Positions 1 through 9,624 are shown, numbered from the stretch's first letter. The stretch is DNA of 38,346 nucleotides from Deltaproteobacteria bacterium RIFCSPHIGHO2_02_FULL_43_33 (GCA_001798165.1 MGRL01000081.1:1-38346); one strand, 5' to 3'. Made by a program: numbers and translations. The notes: generated by a model not told the origin, from the letters alone.

Positions 1-113
1 TCTTTGCCATATTCAACAGGCAGAATAGGATTTGGGAGAATTGATCCTATGGAGAGTATAGCCCTAAATAAAATTACACATAAAGATTGACATTACCTGG
101 CCTTTAGCATCGT

Positions 114-160
114 TTGACAAACATTTTAAAAAGGTTTATAGTAAAAAACAATTAAGGAGG
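114..160 (+). promoter_or_regulatory. dnaK promoter and ribosome binding site
   Basis: A near-consensus sigma-70 promoter is visible: TTGACA at 114-119, a 17-base spacer and TATAGT at 137-142. A strong AAGGAGG lies at 154-160, five bases before the dnaK ATG. No CIRCE-type inverted repeat (TTAGCACTC-N9-GAGTGCTAA) is visible in the 165 bases shown, so HrcA control is not supported here. Confidence 0.65.
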
Positions 161-165
161 AAGTT

Positions 166-2085
166 ATGGGAAAGATTATTGGCATTGACCTGGGAACAAC
201 AAACTCTGTTGTTGCAGTTATGGAGGGCGGCGAGCCGAAGGTTATCGTAAATGAGGAGGGAAGCAGAATTACGCCGTCAGTTGTTGCTTTTACGAGAGAA
301 GGCGAGGTCCTGGTAGGTCAGGTGGCAAAAAGGCAGGCTGTCACCAATCCTGAAAATACTATTTTTTCTATAAAGAGATTTATGGGAAGAAATTATGACG
401 AAGTTAATGAAGAGATGAAGATGGTGCCTTATAAGGTGATAAAGGATGAGTACGGCAGGGCAGTGGTTGATGTTCCTAATATGAAGAAAAGGTATACGCC
501 GCCGGAAATTTCCGCCTTTATATTGCAGAAGTTAAAAAAGGCTGCTGAGGCATATCTTGGCGAGCCTGTTACAGAGGCTGTTATAACCGTGCCTGCATAT
601 TTTAATGACAGCCAAAGGCAGGCAACAAAGGATGCCGGTAAGATTGCAGGCCTTGATGTAAAGAGGATTATAAACGAGCCGACAGCATCTTCACTTGCCT
701 ATGGCCTGGATAAAAAGAAGGATGAGACTATTGTTGTGTATGACTTTGGCGGCGGTACATTTGATATATCTGTGCTTGATGTCGGTGAGGGTGTTTTTGA
801 GGTTAAGGCCACAAACGGAGATACCCATCTTGGAGGCGACAATTTTGACCAGAAGGTCATTGACTGGCTTATTGCAGAGTTCAAAAGGGATCAGGGGATA
901 GACCTTTCAAAGGACAGGATGGCTCTCCAACGTTTGAAAGAGGCTTCTGAAAAGGCAAAGATAGAGCTTTCATCTGTGATGGAGACAGAGCTAAACCTTC
1001 CCTTTATCACAGCAGATGCAACAGGGCCGAAACATCTTGTTATGAGGCTTTCCAGGGCAAAGCTTGAACAGCTTACAGAAGACCTTGTAGAGAGAAGCCA
1101 CAGACCATGCGAGCAGGCATTAAAGGACGCAGGCGTTAAATCTGCTGATATAGATGAGGTGGTGCTTGTCGGCGGTATGATAAGGATGCCAAAGATACAC
1201 GGCTTTGTTAAAACCTTTTTTGGCAAAGAGCCTCATAAAGGAGTAAACCCTGATGAGGTTGTTGCAGTTGGCGCAGCTATCCAGGCAGGTGTTCTCGCAG
1301 GCGAAGTTAAAGAGGTTGTGCTTTTAGATGTTACGCCACTCTCCCTTGGCGTTGAAACCCTCGGCGGCGTGATGACAAAACTTATAAATCGTAATACTAC
1401 CATCCCTACAAAAAAGAAAGAGACATTTACAACTGCGGCAGATAACCAAACTCAGGTTGAAATACATGTGCTTCAGGGTGAGCGCGAGATGGCAAGGGAT
1501 AACAGGACCCTCGGCAGGTTTCACCTGATAGGCATCCCGTCTGCGCCGAGGGGTATTCCACAGGTTGAAGTTACCTTTGATATAGATGCAAACGGCATTC
1601 TCAATGTCTCTGCAAAGGATATGGCAACAAACAAGGAGCAGAAGATTACTATTACCGCCAGCAGCGGGCTTGTAAAAGATGAGGTAGAGAAGATGGTTAA
1701 GGATGCTGAAGCCCATGCAGAAGAGGATAGGAAGCGGAAAGAGGTAATTGAATTAAGAAACCAGCTTGACTCTATCATATATGCAACAGAAAAGACTCTC
1801 AATGAACACAAGGCAAAAATTCCTGCATCAGATGTAAAGGCCATTGAGGATGCGCTATCAGAGGGGAAGAAGGCCCTTGAGAAAGAAAATGTTGATGATA
1901 TGAAAAGGGCTCTTGATAATATCAATAAAGCCTCACACAAGATGGCCGAAGTTATGTATCAGACAGCAGCCCAGGCAGGCGCACAGCCTGGTCCCGCAGG
2001 GGCAGGAGCTGGCGCCAAAAAAGAAGGTGAAGTGGTTGAGGCAGAATTTGTGGATGAAGAGAATAGAAGGGAAGATAGACGATAA
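166..2085 (+). CDS. dnaK: Chaperone protein DnaK (Hsp70)
   Basis: ATP-dependent Hsp70 chaperone of the cytoplasm, which folds and refolds clients with a J-protein and GrpE. The 639-residue length is normal. Visible signatures are the phosphate-1 loop [10 protein letters not shown] (about residues 5-14), [10 protein letters not shown] (about 191-201) and [12 protein letters not shown] (about 332-343, with I where T is common). The substrate-binding domain and helical lid follow, ending in an acidic tail containing EAEFVDEE. The ATG follows an ideal Shine-Dalgarno. A J-protein gene follows after a heptad hairpin. grpE is not visible and may lie upstream of the window. Identification is certain from conservation. 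Confidence 0.98.
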   Translation: MGKIIGIDLGTTNSVVAVMEGGEPKVIVNEEGSRITPSVVAFTREGEVLVGQVAKRQAVTNPENTIFSIKRFMGRNYDEVNEEMKMVPYKVIKDEYGRAVVDVPNMKKRYTPPEISAFILQKLKKAAEAYLGEPVTEAVITVPAYFNDSQRQATKDAGKIAGLDVKRIINEPTASSLAYGLDKKKDETIVVYDFGGGTFDISVLDVGEGVFEVKATNGDTHLGGDNFDQKVIDWLIAEFKRDQGIDLSKDRMALQRLKEASEKAKIELSSVMETELNLPFITADATGPKHLVMRLSRAKLEQLTEDLVERSHRPCEQALKDAGVKSADIDEVVLVGGMIRMPKIHGFVKTFFGKEPHKGVNPDEVVAVGAAIQAGVLAGEVKEVVLLDVTPLSLGVETLGGVMTKLINRNTTIPTKKKETFTTAADNQTQVEIHVLQGEREMARDNRTLGRFHLIGIPSAPRGIPQVEVTFDIDANGILNVSAKDMATNKEQKITITASSGLVKDEVEKMVKDAEAHAEEDRKRKEVIELRNQLDSIIYATEKTLNEHKAKIPASDVKAIEDALSEGKKALEKENVDDMKRALDNINKASHKMAEVMYQTAAQAGAQPGPAGAGAGAKKEGEVVEAEFVDEENRREDRR

Positions 2086-2094
2086 GAGCAGGTA

Positions 2095-2150
2095 GAGGCA
2101 AGGGCAATAGGTAATGGGTAAAGCCCATGACCCATTGCCCATAGCCTGTA
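2095..2150. repeat. Heptad-periodic hairpin repeat between dnaK and dnaJ
   Basis: Directly visible inverted repeat: GGGCAATAGGTAATGGG (2102-2118), a 5-base loop, and CCCATGACCCATTGCCC (2124-2140), a 17-bp stem with two mismatches. Both arms read as degenerate 7-base units (ggcaata, ggtaatg; cccatga, cccattg, cccatag). There is no T-run after it, so it is not a classic terminator, although it could attenuate or stabilise the dnaK-dnaJ transcript. It resembles the repeats at 8628-8691, 10621-10675 and 27971-28034. Confidence 0.8.
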
Positions 2151-2155
2151 TGTAT

Positions 2156-3055
2156 ATGGTTAAAAAAGACTACTATGAAATATTGGGTATTGGACGCAGC
2201 GCCACAGAAGAGGAGATAAAAAAGGCTTACAGAAATCTTGCCAGAAAATATCACCCTGACCTGCACCCAGGCAATAAAGAGATGGAGGCAAGGTTTAAGG
2301 AGATAAACGAGGCTTATGAGGTTTTAAAGGACACTAAAAAAAGGGAGCAGTATGACAGATTTGGAAGCAGCGCGTTTGAGCCGGGCTTTGAAGGCGCAAG
2401 GACATATACTTATCCGGGCGGCACAGTTAATATAGAGGATTTGGGCTTTGACATCGGCGGTATAGAAGATATATTCGGCGATATATTTGACAAGAGGGCA
2501 AGGACAAGAAAAGGGCCGCTGCGCGGGGAGGATGTTGAATATATACTGGATATAGGTTTTGAACAGGCAATACATGGCACAGAAGTAAGACTGACAATCA
2601 ATGGTGAAAAAATAACAGTTAAAATACCGGCCGGCGTTAAAGATGGTTCAAGGGTTAGGGTGGCTGAAAAGGGCAAACATGGAACCCTTGGTGGTCCGTA
2701 CGGAGATTTATATATTATAACGAAAGTGAAACCCCACCCATATTTCAGAAGAGAAGATGACGATATATATCTTGATGTCCCGATAACCATAACAGAGGCA
2801 GCATTAGGCGCAAAGGTGCACATACCAACAATAGATGGAAAGGCAGTGCTGGTAATCCCGCCCGGCACACACAGCGGACAGAAGTTGAGATTAAAAGGTA
2901 AGGGGGCTCCTCATATAAAAGATAAAACAAGAGGCGACCAATATGTTATAATAAAAATAATTGCTCCAAAGGGGTTAGATCAAAAATCAAAAAATCTTTT
3001 AGAAGAAATTGAGAAGCTGAATCCATATGACCCGCGGAAAGATACAGGCTGGTAG
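2156..3055 (+). CDS. J-domain co-chaperone, zinc-finger-less DnaJ/CbpA type
   Basis: Hsp40 co-chaperone that delivers substrates to DnaK and stimulates its ATPase. The N-terminal J domain starts [11 protein letters not shown] and contains the HPD tripeptide in [11 protein letters not shown]-type linker ([12 protein letters not shown]) follows, then two C-terminal beta-sandwich domains with [14 protein letters not shown] and [18 protein letters not shown]. No CxxCxGxG repeats are present; the reading frame from this start has no zinc finger, placing it in class B (CbpA-like). The ORF track starts at 2114, but that extension is encoded by the hairpin repeat. ATG 2156 gives the canonical J-domain start and about 299 residues. 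It is co-directional with dnaK and probably co-transcribed. Confidence 0.93.
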   Translation: MVKKDYYEILGIGRSATEEEIKKAYRNLARKYHPDLHPGNKEMEARFKEINEAYEVLKDTKKREQYDRFGSSAFEPGFEGARTYTYPGGTVNIEDLGFDIGGIEDIFGDIFDKRARTRKGPLRGEDVEYILDIGFEQAIHGTEVRLTINGEKITVKIPAGVKDGSRVRVAEKGKHGTLGGPYGDLYIITKVKPHPYFRREDDDIYLDVPITITEAALGAKVHIPTIDGKAVLVIPPGTHSGQKLRLKGKGAPHIKDKTRGDQYVIIKIIAPKGLDQKSKNLLEEIEKLNPYDPRKDTGW

Positions 3056-3085
3056 ACAACATTCGCAAGGATGTTGAATAGGAAG

Positions 3086-3162
3086 TTGCAAATTAGAGAT
3101 TGGGAATTGAAAATTTTAAAATGGTTGACATGAAACTTACAATTTAATATTTTCAATTTGCA
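3086..3162. repeat. AT-rich inverted repeat overlapping the clp promoter
   Basis: Inverted pairs AATTGAAAAT (3105-3114) with ATTTTCAATT (3149-3158), and GCAAATT (3088-3094) with AATTTGC (3155-3161), flank a promoter-like TTGACA. The arms are built from variants of short AAATTG-type words. This may be a decayed relative of the hairpin repeats elsewhere, or an operator. Confidence 0.45.
3125..3153 (+). promoter_or_regulatory. Predicted promoter of the Clp ATPase gene
   Basis: TTGACA at 3125-3130, a 17-base spacer and TATTTT at 3148-3153. It lies inside the inverted repeat upstream of the Clp gene. It suggests the Clp-Usp pair can be transcribed separately from dnaK-dnaJ. Confidence 0.45.
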
Positions 3163-3185
3163 TTTTACAACGGAGCAAAGCGACC

Positions 3186-5462
3186 ATGTTAGAACTCGAA
3201 GGCTTTAAAGAAAAACTTACGCCGAGAGGACTCAGGGTTTTAGAGACTGCTGTTGAAGAAAGCAAAAGGCGGCAGCACTATTACCTTGGTGTGGAGCATA
3301 TATTCATTTCTTTTGCTATCGTGGAAGAGGTTTTTTTTAGAGATGTAATGTCAGACCTTAACCTGGATGCCAATCAGGTCATTACCTTTTTGAACGACCA
3401 CCTGAATATTGCCCGCCAGTATATAGGCGTAGGCGTTAAAATCCCTCCTACAACAAAGACCATATTTAAACTCGCATGGGAAGAGGCGCAGAGATGGGGC
3501 AGAGATGAAATAGATTCTACTGACCTCCTCATTGCTATCTTTCAGGAAAGTCACAGCCTTCCGGTTAAGGTCTTCAGAAGCTTTGGCCTTGACCCTGATT
3601 ATGTTATGCGGAGGATAACGGCAAAGGTCAGAAACAAAGAGGAGTTTGAGGAAGAGTTAAAAAAGAAGTATGACCTGCCGCCCAACCTGAAACATTTTGC
3701 TGTTAATCTTAATAAGCTTGCCCATTACGACAAGCTTCCGCCGATTATTGGAAGAGATGCTGAGATAAATCAGGTAATGGAGGTCCTATGCCATATTGAG
3801 CGGAGCAACTCTGTTATGATAGTCGGCGAGCCTGGGGTGGGGAAAACGGCAGTAGTGGAAGGGCTTGCGCGAAAAATAGAGTTTGAGCCGCATAAGATTC
3901 CCAAGAGGCTTCGCGATAAGCAGATTGTCAATCTTCAGATGAACTCTGTTGTTGCAGGAACGATATTCAGAGGGATGTTTGAGGATAGAATTGAGAAGAT
4001 AATTAAAGAACTTAAGGATAAGAAAAACATCATCCTCTTTGTAGATGAGGCCCATACCTTAATTGGCGCAGGCTCTGCTATGGGTGTGCCGTCAGATGCA
4101 GCCAATATCTTTAAGTCAACCCTTGCAAGGGGAGAGATTCAAATAATCGGCGCAACGACTTTGGCAGAATATAAAGAATATATAGCAGAAGACGAAGCCC
4201 TTGCGAGGAGATTCAGGATAGTAAATGTAGAAGAGCCTTCCGTAGATGACACCAAGAAAATATTGTACGGTATAAGACCCAGGCTGGCAAAGAATTATGC
4301 AGTGAATATAACCGATAATGCTATAGATACTGCGATAGATATGTCTCAGAGATATATGCGCGGCCTGAGGCTGCCTGATAAGGCAATAGGGTGGCTTGAC
4401 ACGGCCTGCGTAAAGGTTGAGATCAATAAACCACAGGAACCTGTTTCTGGCAATGATGTGATAGACGTAATATCGCAAGAGACAAAGATTCCGAGGGATA
4501 TGATATTCAGAGATACCACGGCAAGGTTTAAGGATATGGAAGCCGGCTTGTCTAAGAGGGTTGTCGGCCAGAGAGAGGCCATAGATGCCCTGGCAAAGAG
4601 ACTACGGTTGAACAAAGGGCCGTTAAAAGAAAACTATGCCAGACCTGATGGAGTGCTGCTTTTCCTTGGCCCAACCGGAGTTGGCAAAACAGAATTGGCC
4701 AGGGTTTTGGCAGATTTTTTATTTGGCGACGAAAAAAAGATGGTAAGGCTTGACATGAGCGAGTATAAAGATTCTTCTATCGCAGTTGATAAACTCATCG
4801 GCATGCCAAGAGGGATTGTCGGCAGCGAAAGAGGCGGCATACTCACCAATCAGGTTAGAGAAAATCCTTATTCCGTTGTATTGCTGGATGAGGTGGAAAA
4901 GGCAAACCCATATGTTTTAAATCTGTTTCTGCAGGTCTTTGACGAGGGCTGGCTTACCGACGGCAGAGGCAAGAGGGTGTATTTCAGCGACACTGTGATT
5001 ATTATGACCAGCAACCTCGGAAGCGATGAATTTAGAAAATTCACAAAACCGCTCGGCTTTTTACCTGAGGGACGGGCGTTGGGAGATTTGAAAAAGACCA
5101 TTATGAAAGAGGTTGAGAATACCTTCTCTCCTGAATTCATTAACAGGATAGACGACATCATCATCTTCTCACCGCTTACAAGGGAAGAGGTAAAGAAGAT
5201 TGCCATGATATATCTGAATAATATAAAACGGCATATGGAGGAAAACGGCAAGGTCCTTGAGGTTTCCGACGCAGCGCTGGATATGATAGTTGATACAGGC
5301 TACAGCTCAAAGTATGGCGCAAGATTTTTAAAGAGAAGTATAGACGAAAAGGTAAAGGTTCCAATAACCCTGCAGTGGAAAGAAGGCTCGGCCTTCAAGG
5401 TGAATGCGCTTGGCGATGATATTGTGGTTGAGAGTGTGTCTCATGATTTGGTTACTATTTGA
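3186..5462 (+). CDS. ClpA/ClpC-like double AAA+ unfoldase
   Basis: Hsp100 ATPase that threads substrates through a hexameric pore. There is an N-terminal Clp_N double repeat (about 1-145). D1 has Walker A GEPGVGKT at 214-221 and Walker B ILFVDEAH near 280. D2 has Walker A GPTGVGKT at 495-502 and Walker B VVLLDEVEKA near 563, with a sensor-2 region containing YGARFLKRSID. The D1-D2 junction is short and lacks the long ClpB coiled-coil M domain, so disaggregase function is unlikely. An LGF tripeptide at 623-625 sits where ClpA/ClpC carry the ClpP-docking loop. The 758-residue length matches ClpA. No clpP or clpS is visible nearby. It precedes a universal stress protein by 25 bases. Subfamily (ClpA versus ClpC-like) is uncertain. 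Confidence 0.88.
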   Translation: MLELEGFKEKLTPRGLRVLETAVEESKRRQHYYLGVEHIFISFAIVEEVFFRDVMSDLNLDANQVITFLNDHLNIARQYIGVGVKIPPTTKTIFKLAWEEAQRWGRDEIDSTDLLIAIFQESHSLPVKVFRSFGLDPDYVMRRITAKVRNKEEFEEELKKKYDLPPNLKHFAVNLNKLAHYDKLPPIIGRDAEINQVMEVLCHIERSNSVMIVGEPGVGKTAVVEGLARKIEFEPHKIPKRLRDKQIVNLQMNSVVAGTIFRGMFEDRIEKIIKELKDKKNIILFVDEAHTLIGAGSAMGVPSDAANIFKSTLARGEIQIIGATTLAEYKEYIAEDEALARRFRIVNVEEPSVDDTKKILYGIRPRLAKNYAVNITDNAIDTAIDMSQRYMRGLRLPDKAIGWLDTACVKVEINKPQEPVSGNDVIDVISQETKIPRDMIFRDTTARFKDMEAGLSKRVVGQREAIDALAKRLRLNKGPLKENYARPDGVLLFLGPTGVGKTELARVLADFLFGDEKKMVRLDMSEYKDSSIAVDKLIGMPRGIVGSERGGILTNQVRENPYSVVLLDEVEKANPYVLNLFLQVFDEGWLTDGRGKRVYFSDTVIIMTSNLGSDEFRKFTKPLGFLPEGRALGDLKKTIMKEVENTFSPEFINRIDDIIIFSPLTREEVKKIAMIYLNNIKRHMEENGKVLEVSDAALDMIVDTGYSSKYGARFLKRSIDEKVKVPITLQWKEGSAFKVNALGDDIVVESVSHDLVTI

Positions 5463-5487
5463 AAATATTTAACTGTTAGGAGAAAGC

Positions 5488-6321
5488 ATGTTTAAAAATA
5501 TCCTCATTCCTCAAGATGGTTCAAAGCACAGCAGGTCAGCCCTTGCATATGGAATATGGCTTGCCAGGAAATTTGACGCCAAGATTATGGGTCTTTATGT
5601 AGTTGATGTGGTTGCAATGGAAGGGCCTTTCCTCCATGACCTTTCAGGGTCTCTCGGTTTTGAGCCTTTTTTAAATTTCTCAACAAAGATGAGAGAGATT
5701 TTAGAAACCAAGGGCCAGGGTATTTTGAATGAGTTCAAAGACACCTGCGAGAGGGAGAATGTATCATATGACAGCGTCCATGATTTTGGAATAGTTGCCA
5801 ATACGATTTGCGAAAGGGCAAAGCTTGCAGATATGATAATCATGGGCCGCAGGGGCATCAATATACAGTTTGAATATGGGCTTCTCGGCTCTACTACAGA
5901 AGGTGTTATACGAAAGTCTTCGAAACCTGTTATTATTGTTCCTGATGAATATAACGAACTATCAAAACCGCTCCTTGCGTATGATGGAAGTTTTACCGCG
6001 AGCAAGGCTATGCGCTCTGTAGCTGAGTTTGTAAAGATATTAAAGCTCCCGTTGACAGTGTTAACAGTTTCAAGAGACAAGAATGGCGAGACGCTTTTAA
6101 AAGAGGCGCAGGACTACTTTAAACCCTATAACATCCAGACGCAGTTTGTTTTGCTTAAAGGTGATGTGCCGCAGGAAATTGTTAGATATTATAAAGAAAA
6201 AAAACACGATATTTTATTTATGGGCGTAACCAGCCATTCAAGGATTGTAGAGATGGTACTTGGAAGCACCACAGAATATGTGATGAGAAGTGTAAACGGT
6301 CCGGTATTTTTAGAGAGATAA
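5488..6321 (+). CDS. Tandem-domain universal stress protein
   Basis: Two Usp alpha/beta domains are fused in 277 residues. The first begins FKNILIPQDGSKHSRSALAYG and ends IIMGRRGIN...LLGSTTEGVIRKSSKPVIIV. The second begins around KPLLAYDGSFTASKAM and ends LFMGVTSHSR...VLGSTTEYVMRSVNGPVFL. Both carry a degenerate version of the ATP-binding G-2x-G-9x-G-S/T pattern: the first has ten intervening residues and the second has S in place of the second G. ATP binding is therefore plausible but not assured. A good Shine-Dalgarno (TTAGGAG) precedes the ATG. The 25-base gap to the Clp gene suggests one operon and a role in stress survival. Confidence 0.9.
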   Translation: MFKNILIPQDGSKHSRSALAYGIWLARKFDAKIMGLYVVDVVAMEGPFLHDLSGSLGFEPFLNFSTKMREILETKGQGILNEFKDTCERENVSYDSVHDFGIVANTICERAKLADMIIMGRRGINIQFEYGLLGSTTEGVIRKSSKPVIIVPDEYNELSKPLLAYDGSFTASKAMRSVAEFVKILKLPLTVLTVSRDKNGETLLKEAQDYFKPYNIQTQFVLLKGDVPQEIVRYYKEKKHDILFMGVTSHSRIVEMVLGSTTEYVMRSVNGPVFLER

Positions 6322-6437
6322 GATTTTAGATTCTATCCCTTTTCAACACGTTGTCTTTCTCACCATCAACTTATCCTGTAAGCAACATCAGCCAAACAAA
6401 AAAAGAAACTTTTTTCGCCGTTATCCTGCCAAATTTA

Positions 6438-6467
6438 TTGACTTGCCCTTTTAGTGTGTGCTAACTT
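6438..6467 (+). promoter_or_regulatory. Predicted mgtE promoter
   Basis: TTGACT at 6438-6443, an 18-base spacer and TAACTT at 6462-6467. Transcription from here would start after the GTG at 6454 used by the ORF track, which favours ATG 6502 as the translation start. Confidence 0.4.
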
Positions 6468-6501
6468 CAAAAACAATTACATTTTTTACAAGGCTCAAGA
6501 A

Positions 6502-7863
6502 ATGACAGATGCTGTCAAGGAAAATAATATTGAGGGATTAAAAGACCTCATTCAGAAAAAAGATGATGTAGCTATCATCGGCCTTCTCACCCCATTACAT
6601 CCCTCAGATATCGCAAAGCTTTTTGCAAACCTTGAAGAAGAAGAAAAGATATATATCTTTAGCCTTCTTGACCCTACCGTAGCATCGAATGTTCTCTTGG
6701 AGGTAGACGAACCGACAAGAGAAAAGCTTATTGCATCCATATCCAAGGCAGAGCTTACCGAGATAGTAGATGAGATGGCAACTGACGATGCTGCCGATGT
6801 TATCGCAGAACTTCCCCATGAAGAGGCAAAGACTGTTCTTGAAGGCATAGGCTGGGAGGAATCAGCAGAGGTTCAAAAGCTCCTTAAATATCCTGAAGAT
6901 ACTGCCGGCGGCATCATGCAGACCGAGTTGGTGATGATAAATGAGGATGCTACCATTCAGGAGACCATAGAGCAGGTAAGGACAAAGAGCGAAGAAATAT
7001 CAAATATCCATAATGTCTTTATCGTGACGGAGGATACAAGGCTGGTAGGGATTGTTCCGCTGGAAAAACTAATCCTTGCGCGGCCTCATTTGCCTGTCAA
7101 AGATATCATGAACCCAGAACCTATTAAGGTATTGGTTGATACTGACCAGGAAGAGGTGGCCAGGATATTTCAAAAGTACGATATTGTTACTGTCCCTGTT
7201 GTTGACGCAGGCGGAAGGCTTTTGGGCAGGATTACCATAGATGATGTCATGGATGTTATAGAAGAAGAAATCTTTGAGGACTTTTACAAGATGGCAAGCC
7301 TGAATACCGATGAGCGGGTATTGGATCCGGCTGCCAGGTCTTTAAAGCTGAGATTCCCGTGGCTTCTGGTAAATCTTGCAACAGCATTTCTTGCAGCAAG
7401 CGTTGTAAAGGTATTTGAAAACACAATTCAGACAGTTGTTACCTTGGCGGTTTTTATGCCTGTTGTAGCCGGAATGGGAGGCAATGCAGCCACCCAAACC
7501 ATAACCGTAGTTGTGAGAGGGCTTGCGCTTGGAGAACTGGAATTAAAATATGCAAAGAAGGTGCTTATAAAAGAGGTTATGGTTGGCTTTGCCAATGGCG
7601 CATTGAATGGCATTGTAGCTGCAATAGCTGCCTATCTCCTGGGCGTAAATTATATGATAGGGGTGCTGCTGTTTCTGGCTATGATAGCCAATCTTGTGAT
7701 AGCAGGCTTTAGCGGGACAATTATTCCGCTGATACTTAAATGGTATAAATCAGACCCTGCCCTTTCTGCAACGGTTTTTGTTACCACCTGCACTGATGTA
7801 GGAGGTTTTTTCTCATTCCTGGGTCTTGCAGCGCTGTTCCTTAAATATGGGTTGCTATCATGA
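6502..7863 (+). CDS. mgtE: Magnesium transporter MgtE
   Basis: Homodimeric Mg2+ channel/transporter of the inner membrane. The cytosolic N domain contains LTPLHPSDIAKLFANLEEE. Two CBS domains follow, with VMINEDATIQETIEQVR and PVVDAGGRLLGRITIDDVMDVIEEE, then a five-helix membrane domain. The pore signature GMGGNAATQT and the late motif CTDVGGFFSFLGLAALF match known MgtE selectivity-filter and Mg2+-sensing regions. The track begins at GTG 6454. ATG 6502 is chosen because the only promoter-like sequence overlaps the upstream start and the family N terminus fits. The stop overlaps the recO start by four bases (ATGA), indicating translational coupling. Confidence 0.95.
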   Translation: MTDAVKENNIEGLKDLIQKKDDVAIIGLLTPLHPSDIAKLFANLEEEEKIYIFSLLDPTVASNVLLEVDEPTREKLIASISKAELTEIVDEMATDDAADVIAELPHEEAKTVLEGIGWEESAEVQKLLKYPEDTAGGIMQTELVMINEDATIQETIEQVRTKSEEISNIHNVFIVTEDTRLVGIVPLEKLILARPHLPVKDIMNPEPIKVLVDTDQEEVARIFQKYDIVTVPVVDAGGRLLGRITIDDVMDVIEEEIFEDFYKMASLNTDERVLDPAARSLKLRFPWLLVNLATAFLAASVVKVFENTIQTVVTLAVFMPVVAGMGGNAATQTITVVVRGLALGELELKYAKKVLIKEVMVGFANGALNGIVAAIAAYLLGVNYMIGVLLFLAMIANLVIAGFSGTIIPLILKWYKSDPALSATVFVTTCTDVGGFFSFLGLAALFLKYGLLS

Positions 7864-8642
7864 CAGGCCATTTTACAACAGAGGCTATTGTATTAAATTC
7901 AATAGACTATGGAGAGTCTGACAGAATAGTAACATTCTATACGCTTGGATTCGGAAAGGTAAAGGGCATAGCAAAGGGCGCCAAGAATAGCAGGAAAAGG
8001 TTCGTAAATAACCTTGAACCATTTTCATATATAAAGCTGCTTATATTCCAAAAAGAAAACAGAGACCTTTCCATCATAGAACAGGCTGATATTATAAGAA
8101 GGTTTGACAAGCTGGTATTTGATATAGAACGGCTTGCCTTTGGGAGCTACTGCCTTGAGCTCTTAAATGAGATGACGCTGGAAGGGCAGAGAAACCAGAA
8201 GGTTTTTGAATTGCTTGTTAAATTTCTTGTTATGCTCAATGAGGGGGCTAATCTCAAAACGATTATAATGTTTTTTAAAATGAAGTTATTATCCTTGCTC
8301 GGCTACCACCCTCATCTTGATACCTGTGTTTCATGTAAGAATATTCCCATAGGCAGCAGGGTATTTTTTTCATCCGCGAAAAGCGGTATCGTATGTTCTG
8401 CTTGTAAAGGGAATGAGAAATCTCTGATTTCTGTTTCTCCGGGAACAATAAAATTTCTTGTTCTGGCAGCAAGGACTGATATTGAAAAGGTAAATAATAT
8501 AGATATGGCAGATTGGGCAGCAAAAGAATGTGAAGAGGTTATGGGAGATTTTTTAACATACCAATTAGGCAAAGAGTTAAAGAGCAAAAGGTTTTTGGAT
8601 AAAATACAGGCATCCGCCTTAGGCGGAGGCAATGGGCTATAG
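7860..8642 (+). CDS. recO: DNA repair protein RecO
   Basis: Recombination mediator that works with RecR (and RecF) to load RecA on SSB-coated single strands. The N-terminal OB fold begins FTTEAIVLNSIDYGESDRIVTFYT and includes GKVKGIAKGAKNSRKRF. A helical domain and a four-cysteine zinc site follow (CVSCKN near 155, CSACKG near 178). The 260-residue length is normal. Its ATG overlaps the mgtE stop. The final codons (GGGNGL and the TAG) are encoded by the repeat that occupies the recO-glyQ junction, so the natural C terminus may have been altered. Confidence 0.95.
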   Translation: MTGHFTTEAIVLNSIDYGESDRIVTFYTLGFGKVKGIAKGAKNSRKRFVNNLEPFSYIKLLIFQKENRDLSIIEQADIIRRFDKLVFDIERLAFGSYCLELLNEMTLEGQRNQKVFELLVKFLVMLNEGANLKTIIMFFKMKLLSLLGYHPHLDTCVSCKNIPIGSRVFFSSAKSGIVCSACKGNEKSLISVSPGTIKFLVLAARTDIEKVNNIDMADWAAKECEEVMGDFLTYQLGKELKSKRFLDKIQASALGGGNGL

Positions 8643-8691
8643 GTTATAGGTTTTTTCCCATTGCCTATAGCCCATGACCTATAGTCTGTTT
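8628..8691. repeat. Heptad-periodic hairpin repeat between recO and glyQ
   Basis: The left arm around AATGGGCTATAGGTTATAGG (8631-8650) pairs imperfectly with the right arm around CCCATTGCCTATAGCCCAT (8657-8675), separated by a T-rich loop. The arms are 7-base variants (gctatag, gttatag; cctatag, cccatga). It includes the recO stop codon and ends just before the glyQ Shine-Dalgarno. A small CCGCCTTAGGCGG palindrome precedes it at 8614-8626. Confidence 0.8.
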
Positions 8692-8704
8692 TTAGGAGGT
8701 AAAT

Positions 8705-9544
8705 ATGTATTTTCAAGACATCATAATAACTCTACAAACCTATTGGGCAAAGCAGGGCTGTATAATCTGTCAGCCGTATGACATGGAAAAAGGCGCCGGC
8801 ACCTTCAACCCCGCAACCTTTTTAAGGGTACTCGGGCCGGAGCCGTGGAAGGCTGCGTATGTAGAGCCTTCAAGGCGGCCTACGGATGGCCGTTATGGCG
8901 AGAATCCAAACAGACTCCAGCATTATTATCAATTTCAGGTTATCTTGAAACCGTCGCCTGATGATATTCAGGATATATATCTCAATAGCTTAAAAAAACT
9001 TGGCATAGACCCGTTAAAACATGACATACGATTTGTTGAAGACGATTGGGAGTCGCCCACATTAGGCGCATGGGGTCTTGGCTGGGAAGTGTGGCTTGAC
9101 GGCATGGAGATAACACAATTTACCTATTTTCAGCAGGCAGGAGGCATAGAGCTTAAACCTGTCTCAGGCGAACTTACCTACGGCCTTGAAAGGATTGCTA
9201 TGTATCTCCAGGGCGTGGATAATGTCTTTGATATAGAATGGGCAAAAGGGATTAGATATGGTTATGTCCACCGCAGGGGCGAGGTTGAGTATTCATTTTA
9301 TAATTTTGAGGTTGCTGATACAGAAATGCTTTTTAAGCTGTTTGATATGTATGAAAAAGAGGCAAAAAGGCTTCTTGAAAAAGATTTAGTGCTTCCTGCC
9401 TACGACTATTGCCTAAAGAGTTCTCACGCCTTTAATCTCCTTGACGCAAGAGGGGCTATCAGTGTGGCTGAGAGGACAAGATTTATAGGGAGGGTAAGGG
9501 ATATTTCGCGAAAATGCGCTGAAGGATATTTAAAGAAAGGTTGA
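8705..9544 (+). CDS. glyQ: Glycine--tRNA ligase alpha subunit
   Basis: Catalytic alpha subunit of the alpha2beta2 (bacterial-type) glycyl-tRNA synthetase, which makes Gly-tRNA in the cytoplasm. The 279 residues match the compact family, beginning [18 protein letters not shown] and containing [36 protein letters not shown] and the class II fold motifs. TAGGAGGTAAAT precedes the ATG. The beta subunit gene glyS normally follows directly, but here the next gene is a polyprenyl synthase. glyS must be elsewhere for this enzyme to work. Confidence 0.96.
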   Translation: MYFQDIIITLQTYWAKQGCIICQPYDMEKGAGTFNPATFLRVLGPEPWKAAYVEPSRRPTDGRYGENPNRLQHYYQFQVILKPSPDDIQDIYLNSLKKLGIDPLKHDIRFVEDDWESPTLGAWGLGWEVWLDGMEITQFTYFQQAGGIELKPVSGELTYGLERIAMYLQGVDNVFDIEWAKGIRYGYVHRRGEVEYSFYNFEVADTEMLFKLFDMYEKEAKRLLEKDLVLPAYDYCLKSSHAFNLLDARGAISVAERTRFIGRVRDISRKCAEGYLKKG

Positions 9545-9590
9545 GGTTAAGGCCAAGGTTAAGGTTGAGATTGACATTATCTTAACCTTT
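9541..9590. repeat. TTAAGG-word inverted repeat after glyQ
   Basis: Tandem variants of a six-base word (aaggtt, aaggcc) form AAGGTTAAG at 9555-9563, which pairs perfectly with CTTAACCTT at 9581-9589. T-rich sequence follows, so it may act as a weak terminator of glyQ. It resembles the heptad hairpins in design but has a different period. Confidence 0.5.
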
Positions 9591-9594
9591 TCCT

Positions 9595-9624
9595 TTGACA
9601 ACCCATAGAAATGTGGGATAGCAT
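9595..9624 (+). promoter_or_regulatory. Predicted promoter of the polyprenyl synthase gene
   Basis: TTGACA at 9595-9600, an 18-base spacer and TAGCAT at 9619-9624. A GAGG Shine-Dalgarno follows before the ATG at 9645. Confidence 0.4.

Noticed and set aside
1-90. Open frame at the left edge ending TGA at 88-90 (reads ...GRIGFGRIDPMESIALNKI)
   Set aside because: Only 29 codons are visible and no family is recognised; it could be the end of an upstream gene, but the evidence is too thin for a feature.
1324-1940. Long minus-strand ORFs inside dnaK
   Set aside because: Antisense shadows of a highly conserved coding gene.
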